Position numbers and translations under genes: made by a program. A stretch of 64,000 nucleotides of DNA from Chromatiales bacterium. GTDB lineage: Bacteria; Pseudomonadota; Gammaproteobacteria; Steroidobacterales; GCA-2729495. The notes beneath the pieces were generated by a model. That model was not told the DNA's origin. It made no database searches and was given only the letters and a program-made list of their open reading frames with translations. Below are positions 31,867 to 40,319 of this stretch, in pieces (the stretch's first letter is position 1; every line of letters starts with the position of its first letter). The stretch spans positions 158,556 through 222,555 of the forward strand of contig JACKNI010000004.1 in the NCBI GenBank assembly GCA_024234935.1, read 5' to 3'.

Positions 31867-33144
31867 ATGAAGGACGCAACGCTGGCGATACACGCAGGCT
31901 ATGAGACCGAGCCGACCACCAAATCGGTGGCCGTGCCGATCTACCAGACCGTGGCCTACGAATTCGACAATTCACAGCACGGCGCGGACCTCTTTAATCT
32001 CGCGGTCGAGGGCAATATCTACACGCGCATCATGAACCCGACCAACGATGTGCTCGAAAAGCGTGTCGCCGCCCTCGAAGGTGGTGTTGCCGGGCTTGCA
32101 GTCAGCGCCGGCATGGCTGCCGTAACCTACTCGATCCTCACGATTGCCCACGCCGGCCGGAACATCGTCTCGGTACCCATGCTTTACGGCGGCACCTACA
32201 CGCTGTTCGCACATACCTTGCCCGGTCTGGGCATCGAGGTTCGGTTTGCCAAAGACGACAGCGCGGCAGCGCTGGAGGCACTGATAGACGACAACACATC
32301 TGCCGTGTTTTGCGAAAGCATCGGCAACCCGGCCGGCAATATTCCGGACCTCGAGGCGATTACCACGATGGCGCACCGGTATGGCGTGCCGGTGATCGTC
32401 GACAACACCGTCGCTACCCCCATTCTCATGAAGCCCATCGAGTTTGGTGCGGATATCGTGGTGCACGCGTTGACCAAGTACATCGGCGGCCACGGTACGT
32501 CGATCGGCGGCATGATCGTCGATTCAGGCAAGTTTCCCTGGGCAAAGCACAAGAAGCGTTTCCCGATGCTGAGCACGCCGGAGCCGTCCTATCACGGCGT
32601 GGTCTACACCGATGCCTTTGGCCCGGCAGCCTATATCGGCCGGGCCCGCACGGTGCCACTGCGAAACACCGGTGCAGCCCTTAGTCCTTTCAACGCCTTT
32701 CTCTTCCTGCAGGGTCTCGAGACCCTGCAGCTGCGCATGGAGCGGCATGTCTCGAATGCGATGGCAGTTGCGCAGCACCTGGAGAAGCATCCGGCGGTCG
32801 CGTGGGTGAGTTACCCGGGTCTCAGGTCGTCGCCGTACTATCGCCTCGCACAGAAATATACGCAGGGATCTCCCTCGGCCCTGATGACGTTCGGGATCAA
32901 GGGCGGATTCGATGCGGGCGTGAAGTTCTACGACGCGCTGCGGATCTTCAAGCGGCTGGTCAACATCGGCGATGCCAAGTCCCTTGCGGCTCACCCGGCG
33001 TCGACAACCCACCGTCAGCTCAGCGAGGCTGAATTGAAGAGTGCGGGCGTGACGCCCGACATGATCCGTCTCTGTGTGGGTATCGAAGCGATCGAGGACA
33101 TCCTCGCGGATATCGATCAGGCGCTGGCCGTGGCGATGGCCTGA
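31867..33144 (+). CDS. metY: O-acylhomoserine sulfhydrylase (MetY type)
   Basis: This 425-residue PLP enzyme belongs to the Cys/Met metabolism family. The Schiff-base lysine is K204 in HALTKYIGGHG. The N-terminal YTRIMNPT motif, the SAGMAA stretch and the LVNIGDAKSLAAHPASTTH segment are all intact. It should combine O-acetyl- or O-succinylhomoserine with sulfide to form homocysteine. Its length and large insert before AYIGRARTVPLRNTG favour MetY over MetZ or MetB. It follows the metA gene closely and completes the methionine pair. Confidence 0.92.
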   Translation: MKDATLAIHAGYETEPTTKSVAVPIYQTVAYEFDNSQHGADLFNLAVEGNIYTRIMNPTNDVLEKRVAALEGGVAGLAVSAGMAAVTYSILTIAHAGRNIVSVPMLYGGTYTLFAHTLPGLGIEVRFAKDDSAAALEALIDDNTSAVFCESIGNPAGNIPDLEAITTMAHRYGVPVIVDNTVATPILMKPIEFGADIVVHALTKYIGGHGTSIGGMIVDSGKFPWAKHKKRFPMLSTPEPSYHGVVYTDAFGPAAYIGRARTVPLRNTGAALSPFNAFLFLQGLETLQLRMERHVSNAMAVAQHLEKHPAVAWVSYPGLRSSPYYRLAQKYTQGSPSALMTFGIKGGFDAGVKFYDALRIFKRLVNIGDAKSLAAHPASTTHRQLSEAELKSAGVTPDMIRLCVGIEAIEDILADIDQALAVAMA

Positions 33145-33176
33145 GACCGGGGCTGCTCCGGACCGTCGAATGTCCG

Positions 33177-33686
33177 TCAAGGGGCAGCGTCCCCTGTCTT
33201 CACGACCGCATAAAGCTTGTCGAGAAACTTCTGTTCGCCCTCACTCACCCGTACCCCGCCAAAGCCGAAGAAACTGCCTTCCCGGGCGGCATTGGCCACT
33301 TCCTCGGCGAGCCAGGCGAGCATCTTGCGATAGTCCTTCATATCAGCCGTGGCTTGATGGGCGCCCAAGGCCGCCAGAGCCTTGCGAGTTGCAGCAATTG
33401 CCCCGTCCTGCAGCTGCGTGCCAAATGCAGAAGGCTCGGTCACTGAACCCAGCAACTCGCCGATATCGCCGTGTGCGGCCCGGATTTCCTCTGGGCCAAA
33501 CAGCTCCTTGATCAGTTCGTTGTTCGCGCGCCTCGCGGCTGCGAAGGCTGAAGCGGCCGACATACCCTCGGACAGGGTGCCGAAAAAGCCGCTGTGGCCA
33601 GCGGCCGCTGTCGCGATCGCCACCAGCTGCGGCGCATTGCGCAAGGCCCGCCACTCCTCGGCGCTGAAGTCCTGTCGCCTGGTCAC
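33177..33686 (-). CDS. conserved hypothetical protein
   Basis: This is a 169-residue soluble, helical protein with no signal peptide. Visible segments include FSAEEWRALRNAPQLVAIAT, GFFGTLSEGMSAA and a Gly-Phe patch SFFGFGGVRVSEGEQKFLDKL near the C-terminus. I chose GTG 33686, preceded by GAGG; an in-frame ATG at 33749 would add 21 basic residues. It is convergent with metY. I do not recognise a function. Confidence 0.6.
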   Translation of the reverse strand: MTRRQDFSAEEWRALRNAPQLVAIATAAAGHSGFFGTLSEGMSAASAFAAARRANNELIKELFGPEEIRAAHGDIGELLGSVTEPSAFGTQLQDGAIAATRKALAALGAHQATADMKDYRKMLAWLAEEVANAAREGSFFGFGGVRVSEGEQKFLDKLYAVVKTGDAAP

Positions 33687-33800
33687 ACTGTTTGCCTCAT
33701 TGTCAGCCTGGGGCGGTAGTCTGCGCGCCGGCGTATTCCGGCGAAGCATTTCCCTGGATTATGCCGCTGGCCGGGTGAGGACTGCCATTACATGAATGAC

Positions 33801-35224
33801 TTATTCCAGCCGTGCCCGGAATACTTCCTGCAGCGAGATCTGCCCGGTCCTGGCCAGCGTCAATGCCTGCTGCGTCAGGGGCACCATCCCTTCGCGTACG
33901 CTGATCGCCTGCAGCTCGTCATCGCCCGCACCCGCGGCGATCGCCGCACGGAGCGCAGGACTCAATTCCAGCAGTTCATACACTGCAATCCGCCCGCGAT
34001 AGCCGGTGCCGTTGCATTCCGCGCACCCTGTACCGCGAAAGAATGGTTCCTCCGGCGATACGTTCAGCCACTGACGCAAATCCGCATCGACCACTTCGGG
34101 GCGTTTGCAATGCGCGCCGTTTCCCCGTCGCGGATCTCGCCGATCAATACGATATCCGGATCGTGTCGCAGGATGTTCCGCAGTGCATTCGAGAAACTGT
34201 AGTCGATCACCGGGCGCACCTGCGTCTGGACGATGCCATCGAGTCGATACTCGATCGGGTCTTCGACCGTGAGGATGTGAAACTCACCCGTATTCAGTTC
34301 CTGGAGCGCCGCATACAGTGTCGTTGTCTTGCCTGAGCCTGTGGGACCGGTCACCAGTACCAGGCCCTGGTTGCGGTTCAGGAGGTTGCGAAATCGCTGC
34401 TGGTCGGTGGGCGTGAACCCCACATCCGCGAGGCGTCGCAACCCCACCGAGCGGTCCAGTACACGAATGACGATGTTCTCGCCATATATCGCAGGCATGA
34501 CAGAGATGCGCAGGTCTACAGAACCTTCGGCGACATTCAGGTGGATCGCGCCGTCCTGGGGCAGGCGATGTTCCGCAAGATCCATTTCGGCGATGACCTT
34601 TATGCGCGCGGTGACCGCAGGCAGCAAGGAGCGATCAAAATCCCGGATTCGAACGAATGAGCCGTCGATGCGATAGAGCACCTGGGCATTGTGCTCACGT
34701 GGCCGGATGTGGATATCCGATGCCCGCAGCTTTATCGCATCGTGCAACATGTTGGCGACCAGCCGCACGATCGGTTGCTCCTGCGCCTGCAGTTCGGCAG
34801 CGCGTTGCTCCGGCGAGTCACTCTTCGGCTGGCCCAGACGTATCGCTTCAGCCTGCAGGTCCGCGTCATCAAAAGGCGGATAGTGGGTTGCGATCGCAAC
34901 CTCGATATCGTTGCCCGTCGCAAACACGGCTTCGACGGGCACCCGCGTCGAAGCGCTGATTGCACTGAGAGCTTCGCTGTTGGTCGGGTCGCGCATCGCG
35001 ACGATGACGCGCCCCTGATAGAGCATCAATGGCACGACCCGATATGCACGAACGATGTTCTGTGGCAACAGGTGCAGTGCCCCGGGATCGACATCGAATT
35101 CGCCCAGGCGCACATATGGCACGCCAAACTTCGCGCTCAGGGCACGATACAGGGTGTCCTCGCTTATCGTGCCCTGTGCAACCAGCAAGTCGCTGATACG
35201 GGTATCGGGCCTGGGATGCGGCAA
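33801..35224 (-). pseudogene. GspE/PilB-type secretion ATPase, broken by internal deletion and frameshift
   Basis: Two fragments of one type II secretion / type IV pilus ATPase are visible. The first (35224 down to about 34100) has the N-domain, Walker A GPTGSGKTTT, the Asp box and Walker B ILRHDPDIVLIGEIRD, then goes out of frame after GETARIA. The second resumes in another frame at about 34110 with EVVDADLRQWL, the zinc-like C..C in GTGCAECNGTGYRGRIAVYELL, and the normal C-terminus. The His-box region (normally HLVLSTLHTNDA) and about 60-75 following residues are missing. The start codon appears to be TTG 35224. No other secretion genes are next to it. Confidence 0.85.
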
Positions 35225-35251
35225 CGTAGGCAGACAGGGGGCAGCTTCCCC

Positions 35252-36016
35252 CTAGTTGGCCTGCCGCTCGGCTTCGGCAATCTGCGCCGGACTCAGCTGG
35301 CGGCGCATGCGGTCGCGGTTCCTTGCGGCAAGCTCATCCCCCTGGTCTGCGGCGCGTGCGTACCACAGATAAGCCTGTGCGGGATCCGCCGCGACGCCTT
35401 TGCCGAGTTCGTACATCCGTCCGAGATCGGCCTGCGCGTCGCGATAGCCCTGTGCGGCGGCCAGCCGATAATAGTGGACGGCTGCCTTGTTGCTGCGGAT
35501 CCCCGGACCAAATTCATAGAGGTCACCGACGTTGGCCTGTGCGGCGGCGGCGCCCTGGTCGGCCGCCATCCCATACCACCTGAATGCTTCGGTCAGGTCT
35601 TGCGTGACACCAATACCCTGTTCGTAGAGTTGCCCGAGCCGAACCTGGGCACCAGCGTTGCCCTGCTCAGCCGCTTGTCGGTACCACCAGGCTGCTTTCC
35701 CGGGGTCTGCCTTGACCCCGGTTCCCGTCAGATAACTGTCGCCGAGAGCGACTTGCGCCTGCGCATCTGCCGGGTGATTGGCCCCGGCGTCCTGAATCGG
35801 CGGGGCAGGCGCATCCTCTGCTGCCGTGCTGCGAGGATCGGGGAGGGCGACAGGTTCCCGCCGTTGCGGATCTTCTGCAGCATTCTGTGGTTCGGCGCTA
35901 ACTGCTTGCGCAGTCGGAGATTGTTGCGCAGGAGCGTCCTGCGGCTGCCAACGCCACCACGCAGCAAGGCTGATGAGCAGCATCAAGGCCAACGCAATCT
36001 GAATTCTGTATTTCAC
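35252..36016 (-). CDS. Sel1-repeat protein with N-terminal membrane anchor
   Basis: This 254-residue protein starts at GTG 36016 with a single hydrophobic helix (IQIALALMLLISLAAWW), then a Pro/Ala-rich low-complexity linker (about 25-85). It has four Sel1 repeats, such as AAWWYRQAAEQGNAGAQVRLG and AFRWYGMAADQGAAAAQANVG, each 36 residues. Sel1 proteins bridge other proteins in complexes. The stop lies 27 bases before the broken GspE-type gene on the same strand, so the two were probably once an operon. Confidence 0.85.
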   Translation of the reverse strand: MKYRIQIALALMLLISLAAWWRWQPQDAPAQQSPTAQAVSAEPQNAAEDPQRREPVALPDPRSTAAEDAPAPPIQDAGANHPADAQAQVALGDSYLTGTGVKADPGKAAWWYRQAAEQGNAGAQVRLGQLYEQGIGVTQDLTEAFRWYGMAADQGAAAAQANVGDLYEFGPGIRSNKAAVHYYRLAAAQGYRDAQADLGRMYELGKGVAADPAQAYLWYARAADQGDELAARNRDRMRRQLSPAQIAEAERQAN

Positions 36017-36075
36017 GGAAAGCGAACCAGCCTTATGTTCAGTTGCAGCTTGCCAAGATCATTACAAGCAGGCAA

Positions 36076-36156
36076 TCTTCGGCCGCAACGTCAGGGAGGC
36101 AAGTCCCGAAGCGGTGCCGAAGAAAACGAAACGGGGGAGCGGACAGAAGTCTGTCC
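36076..36156 (+). promoter_or_regulatory. structured 5' leader of a VPLPA-CTERM gene
   Basis: The region forms nested helices: TCTTCGGC (36076-36083) with GCCGAAGA (36116-36123), inside it CGC (36084-36086) with GCG (36111-36113), and an inner GGGA/TCCC hairpin (36094-36107). A second perfect hairpin GGACAGA/TCTGTCC spans 36141-36156. It does not match a riboswitch that I know. Confidence 0.5.
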
Positions 36157-36196
36157 GGAAGCCTGGAAAATCAACTCAAACCAAGTGGGGAATTCG

Positions 36197-36796
36197 ATGA
36201 AAAAGTATCTTGTATCCATGGCGGCACTCATGTTGCTGTCGAGTGGCGCCCAGGCTGCCACGTATCTGCTCTCGAGCGTGACTTACGCGAATACCTTTGC
36301 GCCGACACCTGGAAGTGTTGCGTCCTGCACGAGCTGCGGCGTTGCCACGGCTGTTGAGACTGCCGGCAATATCGATCTGACGGGAATCGCCTGGGGCTTC
36401 AATGCCGGTGGCAATGCCTACACGATCTCCTTCAGCGGCACGACCACGCTGGCGGCCGGCACCTCGCTGATCAAACTGGCTGGCGCAACCTGCGTCGACT
36501 CGCTTGGATCAGTTTGCGGCGCGACGAACTACATTGCCGGCATGGCTGGCAATATGTACACGGGCATCGGCAGTGATAACGCGACAGCTTGCGCCAATGA
36601 CCGTTGCCGGGTGGATGTTGCCGTCCTGGGCAGCAACCTGACTGTCACGATCAAGCGCGCGCTTTCGGCATCGCCGACTTCTACCGCTTCCCAGACCTAC
36701 GTGATGACCTTTGCGCAGGTTCCGGTTCCGGCAGCAGTCTGGCTGTTTGGCTCCGCCCTTGGCCTGATGGGCATTGCCCGTCGCAAGGCCGCCTGA
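36197..36796 (+). CDS. VPLPA-CTERM sorted surface protein
   Basis: This is a 199-residue exported protein with signal peptide MKKYLVSMAALMLLSSGAQA. The mature domain is Ser/Thr/Gly/Ala-rich and holds four to six cysteines (CTSCG, CVDS, CGA). The C-terminus has the exosortase sorting signal VPVPAAVWLFGSALGL followed by basic ARRKAA. Exosortases of the XrtD type recognise this motif and release the protein to the surface; two exosortase genes lie 17-21 kb downstream. A structured leader precedes the gene and a clear terminator follows. The upstream in-frame extension overlaps the GspE-type gene antisense and is rejected. Confidence 0.9.
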   Translation: MKKYLVSMAALMLLSSGAQAATYLLSSVTYANTFAPTPGSVASCTSCGVATAVETAGNIDLTGIAWGFNAGGNAYTISFSGTTTLAAGTSLIKLAGATCVDSLGSVCGATNYIAGMAGNMYTGIGSDNATACANDRCRVDVAVLGSNLTVTIKRALSASPTSTASQTYVMTFAQVPVPAAVWLFGSALGLMGIARRKAA

Positions 36797-36828
36797 GCGC
36801 CTGAGGCCCGACGAGAAGTAGTGAAGGA

Positions 36829-36857
36829 GCCCGCAACGCGAGTTGCGGGCTTTTCTT
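36829..36857 (+). terminator. rho-independent terminator
   Basis: A 9-bp stem GCCCGCAAC/GTTGCGGGC (36829-36837 and 36842-36850) with a GCGA loop is followed by TTTTCTT. It ends the first VPLPA-CTERM gene and stands 28 bases before the next. Confidence 0.88.
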
Positions 36858-36884
36858 GTCGCAACAGATCGATAGGCAAATACA

Positions 36885-37655
36885 ATGAAGACGAAAATAA
36901 CTCTTTCAGCTCTTGTCCTTGTGCTGGCGTCAGTGTCGGCTGATGCAGCGCTGTACAGCCGTCTCGGTGGGCAGGCCTATTACGACGACACGCTCAACGT
37001 CACCTGGCTTCAGAATGCCGGTTTGGCGGCGACCAATACCTTCGGTGTCAGCGGCATCGATGCCCAGGGCCGGATGAGCTGGGACACGGCGCAGAGCTGG
37101 ATCGCTGCCATGAACAGCGCGAACTATCTGGGTGCGAATACCTGGCGCCTGCCGAACATGGTCGACATCAACAACGATGGCTGCCAGGACAATTTTGCCC
37201 GGCAGAACACCGATTGCGGCTACAACGTCGTCAGCGTCGGACCGAACGCATCCGAAATGGCCTCGATGTTCTACGATACGCTCGGCAATCTTGCCTATTG
37301 GGCGCCGGCGCCTTATTCGGGTGTGATGCCAGGTGATGTGCCTCAGCTGTCGGTGCTGGGTATCCAGAACTCGGGTCCATTCAGCGGCCTGGGCAACAAC
37401 ACCACAGAGTACTTTCTGTTCTGGTATGGCCTGCAAACGACCAGCAATTACCCGGGTCCTGACCTGGCCAACCCCGACAATGCCTGGTACTTCGGTCCGC
37501 CGTCGGGCGGACAGCGGGTGCTCGACAAGAGCGTGCTGAATCGCGCCTGGGCAGTACTCGACGGTGACATTGCCGTGGTGCCGGTGCCGGCCGCAGTCTG
37601 GTTGTTCGGCTCTGCGCTCGGCCTGATGGGTTTTGCCCGTCGCAAGGCCAGCTGA
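36885..37655 (+). CDS. VPLPA-CTERM protein with DUF1566-like domain
   Basis: This is a 256-residue exported protein with signal peptide MKTKITLSALVLVLASVSADA. The mature part has YYDDTLNVTWLQNAG, SWDTAQSWIAAMNSANYLG and WRLPNMVDINNDG, the pattern of DUF1566 (Lcl-like) domains, ending with RAWAVLDG. The C-terminus again carries VPVPAAVWLFGSALGL and ARRKAS, the sorting signal for an XrtD-type exosortase. It lies between two strong terminators, so it is transcribed alone. Confidence 0.9.
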   Translation: MKTKITLSALVLVLASVSADAALYSRLGGQAYYDDTLNVTWLQNAGLAATNTFGVSGIDAQGRMSWDTAQSWIAAMNSANYLGANTWRLPNMVDINNDGCQDNFARQNTDCGYNVVSVGPNASEMASMFYDTLGNLAYWAPAPYSGVMPGDVPQLSVLGIQNSGPFSGLGNNTTEYFLFWYGLQTTSNYPGPDLANPDNAWYFGPPSGGQRVLDKSVLNRAWAVLDGDIAVVPVPAAVWLFGSALGLMGFARRKAS

Positions 37656-37682
37656 GTCGTTCACGACTGAAGCGAAACAGGA

Positions 37683-37715
37683 AAGAGCCCGCAGCAGTTG
37701 CGGGCTCTTTTTTTT
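37683..37715 (+). terminator. rho-independent terminator
   Basis: An 11-bp stem AAGAGCCCGCA/TGCGGGCTCTT (37683-37693 and 37699-37709) is followed by a run of T to 37715. It ends the DUF1566-like gene. Confidence 0.92.
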
Positions 37716-37744
37716 GCCGGATATCCAGTGGGGGATGGCGTCAG

Positions 37745-38455
37745 ATGTTTGTAATCGATCATCGCAGGCTGGTGGCGATCGCAGGTAGCTTGCTGCTGTC
37801 GCTGTATGCAGTGACTGGCAGTGCGGCGCCGGTTTTTTCAGTATCAGTAAACGGCGCTCCGGCAGTTTCTTTCGAAGAGCTGACGGTTTGTGACGGCATC
37901 ATCAGCTTCAGCTGTGTCGGTTCGGGCAGCGAAGGCGATCTGGTGGTCAGTTACTTCGAACTTAGTGCTGACCCTGCAGCCTGGGTTGCCGGTTCCTTCC
38001 TTTTCTATAACGCCTCGGCAACGGAAACGCTGTCGGTGCTCGCTACCGTGTTGTTCCCGACGACGGGCGCCTTTGCGACGTCGACGATCGCCGCGGGTAC
38101 CGGGCTTGCCAGTCCCGCGGGTGGCGACCTGAGCATGACGGTGAATGGTTTTGTCGACTACCCGTCGGCGGCGTCGATTTCTGTCGGCTGTATGGTGGCG
38201 GACTTCGATACGGCGGGCTGCGTTGACAGCAGTGGTACTCCGGGTAGCCTGAATGTGCTGGCCAATATCGGTTTCAGCCTGGCCTTTGACATTGCACCGG
38301 ACATGCAGGTCTCGATTGGCTTTGATCCGGAGTCCGAGTTTGGCGCCGGTACATATTTTTCGATCAGTTCGGCTGTCGTGCCGGTGCCAGCTGCGGTCTG
38401 GTTGTTCGGTTCTGCGCTCGGCCTGCTGGGCTGGACGCGGCGAAAGACGCAGTAG
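37745..38455 (+). CDS. VPLPA-CTERM sorted surface protein
   Basis: This 236-residue exported protein has a signal peptide (LVAIAGSLLLSLYAVTGSAA) and a beta-rich, low-complexity mature domain dominated by Ala, Ser, Thr and Gly with no catalytic motif. The C-terminus carries VPVPAAVWLFGSALGL then basic TRRKTQ. The function is unknown. It shares the sorting tail with three other proteins in the window and is bounded by terminators on both sides. It starts at ATG 37745, 29 bases after the previous terminator. Confidence 0.88.
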   Translation: MFVIDHRRLVAIAGSLLLSLYAVTGSAAPVFSVSVNGAPAVSFEELTVCDGIISFSCVGSGSEGDLVVSYFELSADPAAWVAGSFLFYNASATETLSVLATVLFPTTGAFATSTIAAGTGLASPAGGDLSMTVNGFVDYPSAASISVGCMVADFDTAGCVDSSGTPGSLNVLANIGFSLAFDIAPDMQVSIGFDPESEFGAGTYFSISSAVVPVPAAVWLFGSALGLLGWTRRKTQ

Positions 38456-38487
38456 TCGGGGCGTATCGGCCGGCAAGAGTTGATGCA

Positions 38488-38520
38488 CAGAACACCCCGC
38501 TCATGCGGGGTGTTCTGTTT
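38488..38520 (+). terminator. rho-independent terminator
   Basis: A 13-bp stem (CAGAACACCCCGC 38488-38500, GCGGGGTGTTCTG 38505-38517) with loop TCAT is followed by TTT. It ends the third VPLPA-CTERM gene. Confidence 0.85.
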
Positions 38521-38553
38521 CCAAACGACGTAAATTGAGGGGGCTCGATCACC

Positions 38554-40221
38554 ATGCTGTCTTTACAGGCTGCCCGCACGCTGCTGCGGTCCGTGTCGCT
38601 CACAGGTTCGGCGGCTGCGCTGGTTCTGCTGTCGGCCATGCCGGCCAATGCGGCCAACTATTGTCCGGCTGTCTGGAAGAAGGGGGTGCTGCCGCTCAAT
38701 TTCAACCCGGCATTCACGCATATCGACAAGTTCAACGTGTCTGGCGGTGGACAGCAGGACGATCTGCTGGTCAGCAGTTTCTACAACGTCACCAAGGATC
38801 CGACCGGAACGATCGTCACCTCGTATTTCAGCCGCGATCTGGTGGCCCGGATTCCGGGTCTGGATACCCTGGATGTGAATGCTTTCGACAAGGACAGCGA
38901 CGTCGAAGTGCTGACCGATCTCGGTGGCCCGCCATACAAGACCGTCTGGCCAAATCACATCTCGCGTGTACCCGATGGTGTGGTGCCTTTCGAAGCGGTC
39001 GTATCACCGCAGGGCTTTCTGGCTGCCGAGCCGCCGGGGCGTCTCAGCCTGATCAATATGGATGATCCGAACCGGCAGGAATACATCGTGCATCAGAGCA
39101 CGGCGATTGCCGATCAGCCCTGTGACGGGACTGCCGCCAACAAGCCGCGCTTCTATCACGACGTGCAATACGCGGACATGGATGCTGACGGTTACCAGGA
39201 TATCGTCACCGTGCGCTCGGCATTCAAGCCGCTGGGGCCTGGCAGCTTCTGTGCCTTCTTCGGCGACCTCGTGTATTTCAAGAACCCGGGCCCGGCGATC
39301 AATCCCAATACGGAGTGGGAAGAGCACCTGCTGTTCGGGTATCCCAGCGCCTTCACCGGCCCGGACCTGTCGATCCGCATGTATGACTTTGAGAATGACG
39401 GCGTGCCCGAGGTCGTCGCCAGTCATTTCTTCAATCGCAATGGCGCAATCCGCATCTATGGTGCGCCGGTCGGCATGAACTGGAGCAGTGTGGATCCGGT
39501 GAATGGCCCCTTTGTCCGGCAGGCCAATGTTGCAGGTCCTACCAGCCAGGGGCAGCCCTTCGGTTTTGAGATCGTCGACCTTAATCTCGATGGCAAGGTC
39601 GATATCCTGTTTACCAATCACCAGCGTGATAACTGTTTTGACGTAACGCAAAGCGTGGTCCCGGGACGGGTCGTGGCGTTGGAGCAGCCAGTCAGCGGCA
39701 ACGTATTTGCGGGCTCAGCAGCGTGGCCGATGCACATACTCAAGGACGACATCCGGCCGAACCCGACCTTTCCGGCTCCGGATGCTGCGCCCGGTCGTCT
39801 GGCGCCCGGACTGGCTGTACCCTTCACGCCGATCGCCGGCCAGCAGGGCAAGGTCAAGCCATGGATCGTGGTCGGTGGTGACGAAGCATCGAAGGTCTGG
39901 CTGTTGACGCCAAAGGTTGCGACCAGCAAGACCAACTGGGAGTATCTGTCCGCGGTAATCTTTGATATCAACGATGCTTATGGGCCAGGTACCACGCAGA
40001 CCCTCATGGGACCGTCCGGGATTTCTCCTGGCGAGGTCATCTCGACCATCGGTACGCCAAGTGTGCGTTACGACGGTGCCGGCGCCACGGCGCGTACAGA
40101 GATCTATATCCCGGTGTTTGAGGCCAAGGCGATCCACGTGCTCAGCTTGCGTCCGGGGAGTACGGCTGATCGTGTGGCCTGTCCGCCGGATGTGCGCGAG
40201 GCTTGTCCGGTCGCGCCATAG
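38554..40221 (+). CDS. secreted FG-GAP/VCBS-like repeat protein
   Basis: This 555-residue protein has a signal peptide (ALVLLSAMPANA, cleavage near residue 33). Its beta-propeller-like repeats contain Ca-binding-type Asp motifs: DMDADGYQDIVTV, DFENDGVPEVVA and DLNLDGKVDILF. It contains several cysteines (YCPAVW, CAFFG, CPPDVREACP). It lacks the VPLPA sorting signal. It follows the VPLPA-CTERM genes and precedes glycosyltransferase genes. Such proteins are often surface adhesins or enzymes; the specific role is unknown. Confidence 0.8.
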   Translation: MLSLQAARTLLRSVSLTGSAAALVLLSAMPANAANYCPAVWKKGVLPLNFNPAFTHIDKFNVSGGGQQDDLLVSSFYNVTKDPTGTIVTSYFSRDLVARIPGLDTLDVNAFDKDSDVEVLTDLGGPPYKTVWPNHISRVPDGVVPFEAVVSPQGFLAAEPPGRLSLINMDDPNRQEYIVHQSTAIADQPCDGTAANKPRFYHDVQYADMDADGYQDIVTVRSAFKPLGPGSFCAFFGDLVYFKNPGPAINPNTEWEEHLLFGYPSAFTGPDLSIRMYDFENDGVPEVVASHFFNRNGAIRIYGAPVGMNWSSVDPVNGPFVRQANVAGPTSQGQPFGFEIVDLNLDGKVDILFTNHQRDNCFDVTQSVVPGRVVALEQPVSGNVFAGSAAWPMHILKDDIRPNPTFPAPDAAPGRLAPGLAVPFTPIAGQQGKVKPWIVVGGDEASKVWLLTPKVATSKTNWEYLSAVIFDINDAYGPGTTQTLMGPSGISPGEVISTIGTPSVRYDGAGATARTEIYIPVFEAKAIHVLSLRPGSTADRVACPPDVREACPVAP

Positions 40222-40319
40222 TGAAAGACGAACCTTGTGCGCGCTTGATGGCGGCGCGTCCTCCGTTCAGTGAGGTTTGCGCGACCACAGTGTCCGGGAC
40301 AGCCCGGGGCCTCTCTGGT

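Noticed and set aside
36076..36156. GEMM riboswitch call for this leader
   Set aside because: It lacks the AAACC/GNRA-hairpin/AAAGCC order seen at 11560 and 52470.
34691..36196. Upstream extension of the first VPLPA-CTERM frame
   Set aside because: It lies antisense to the GspE-type and Sel1 genes; the signal peptide starts at 36197.
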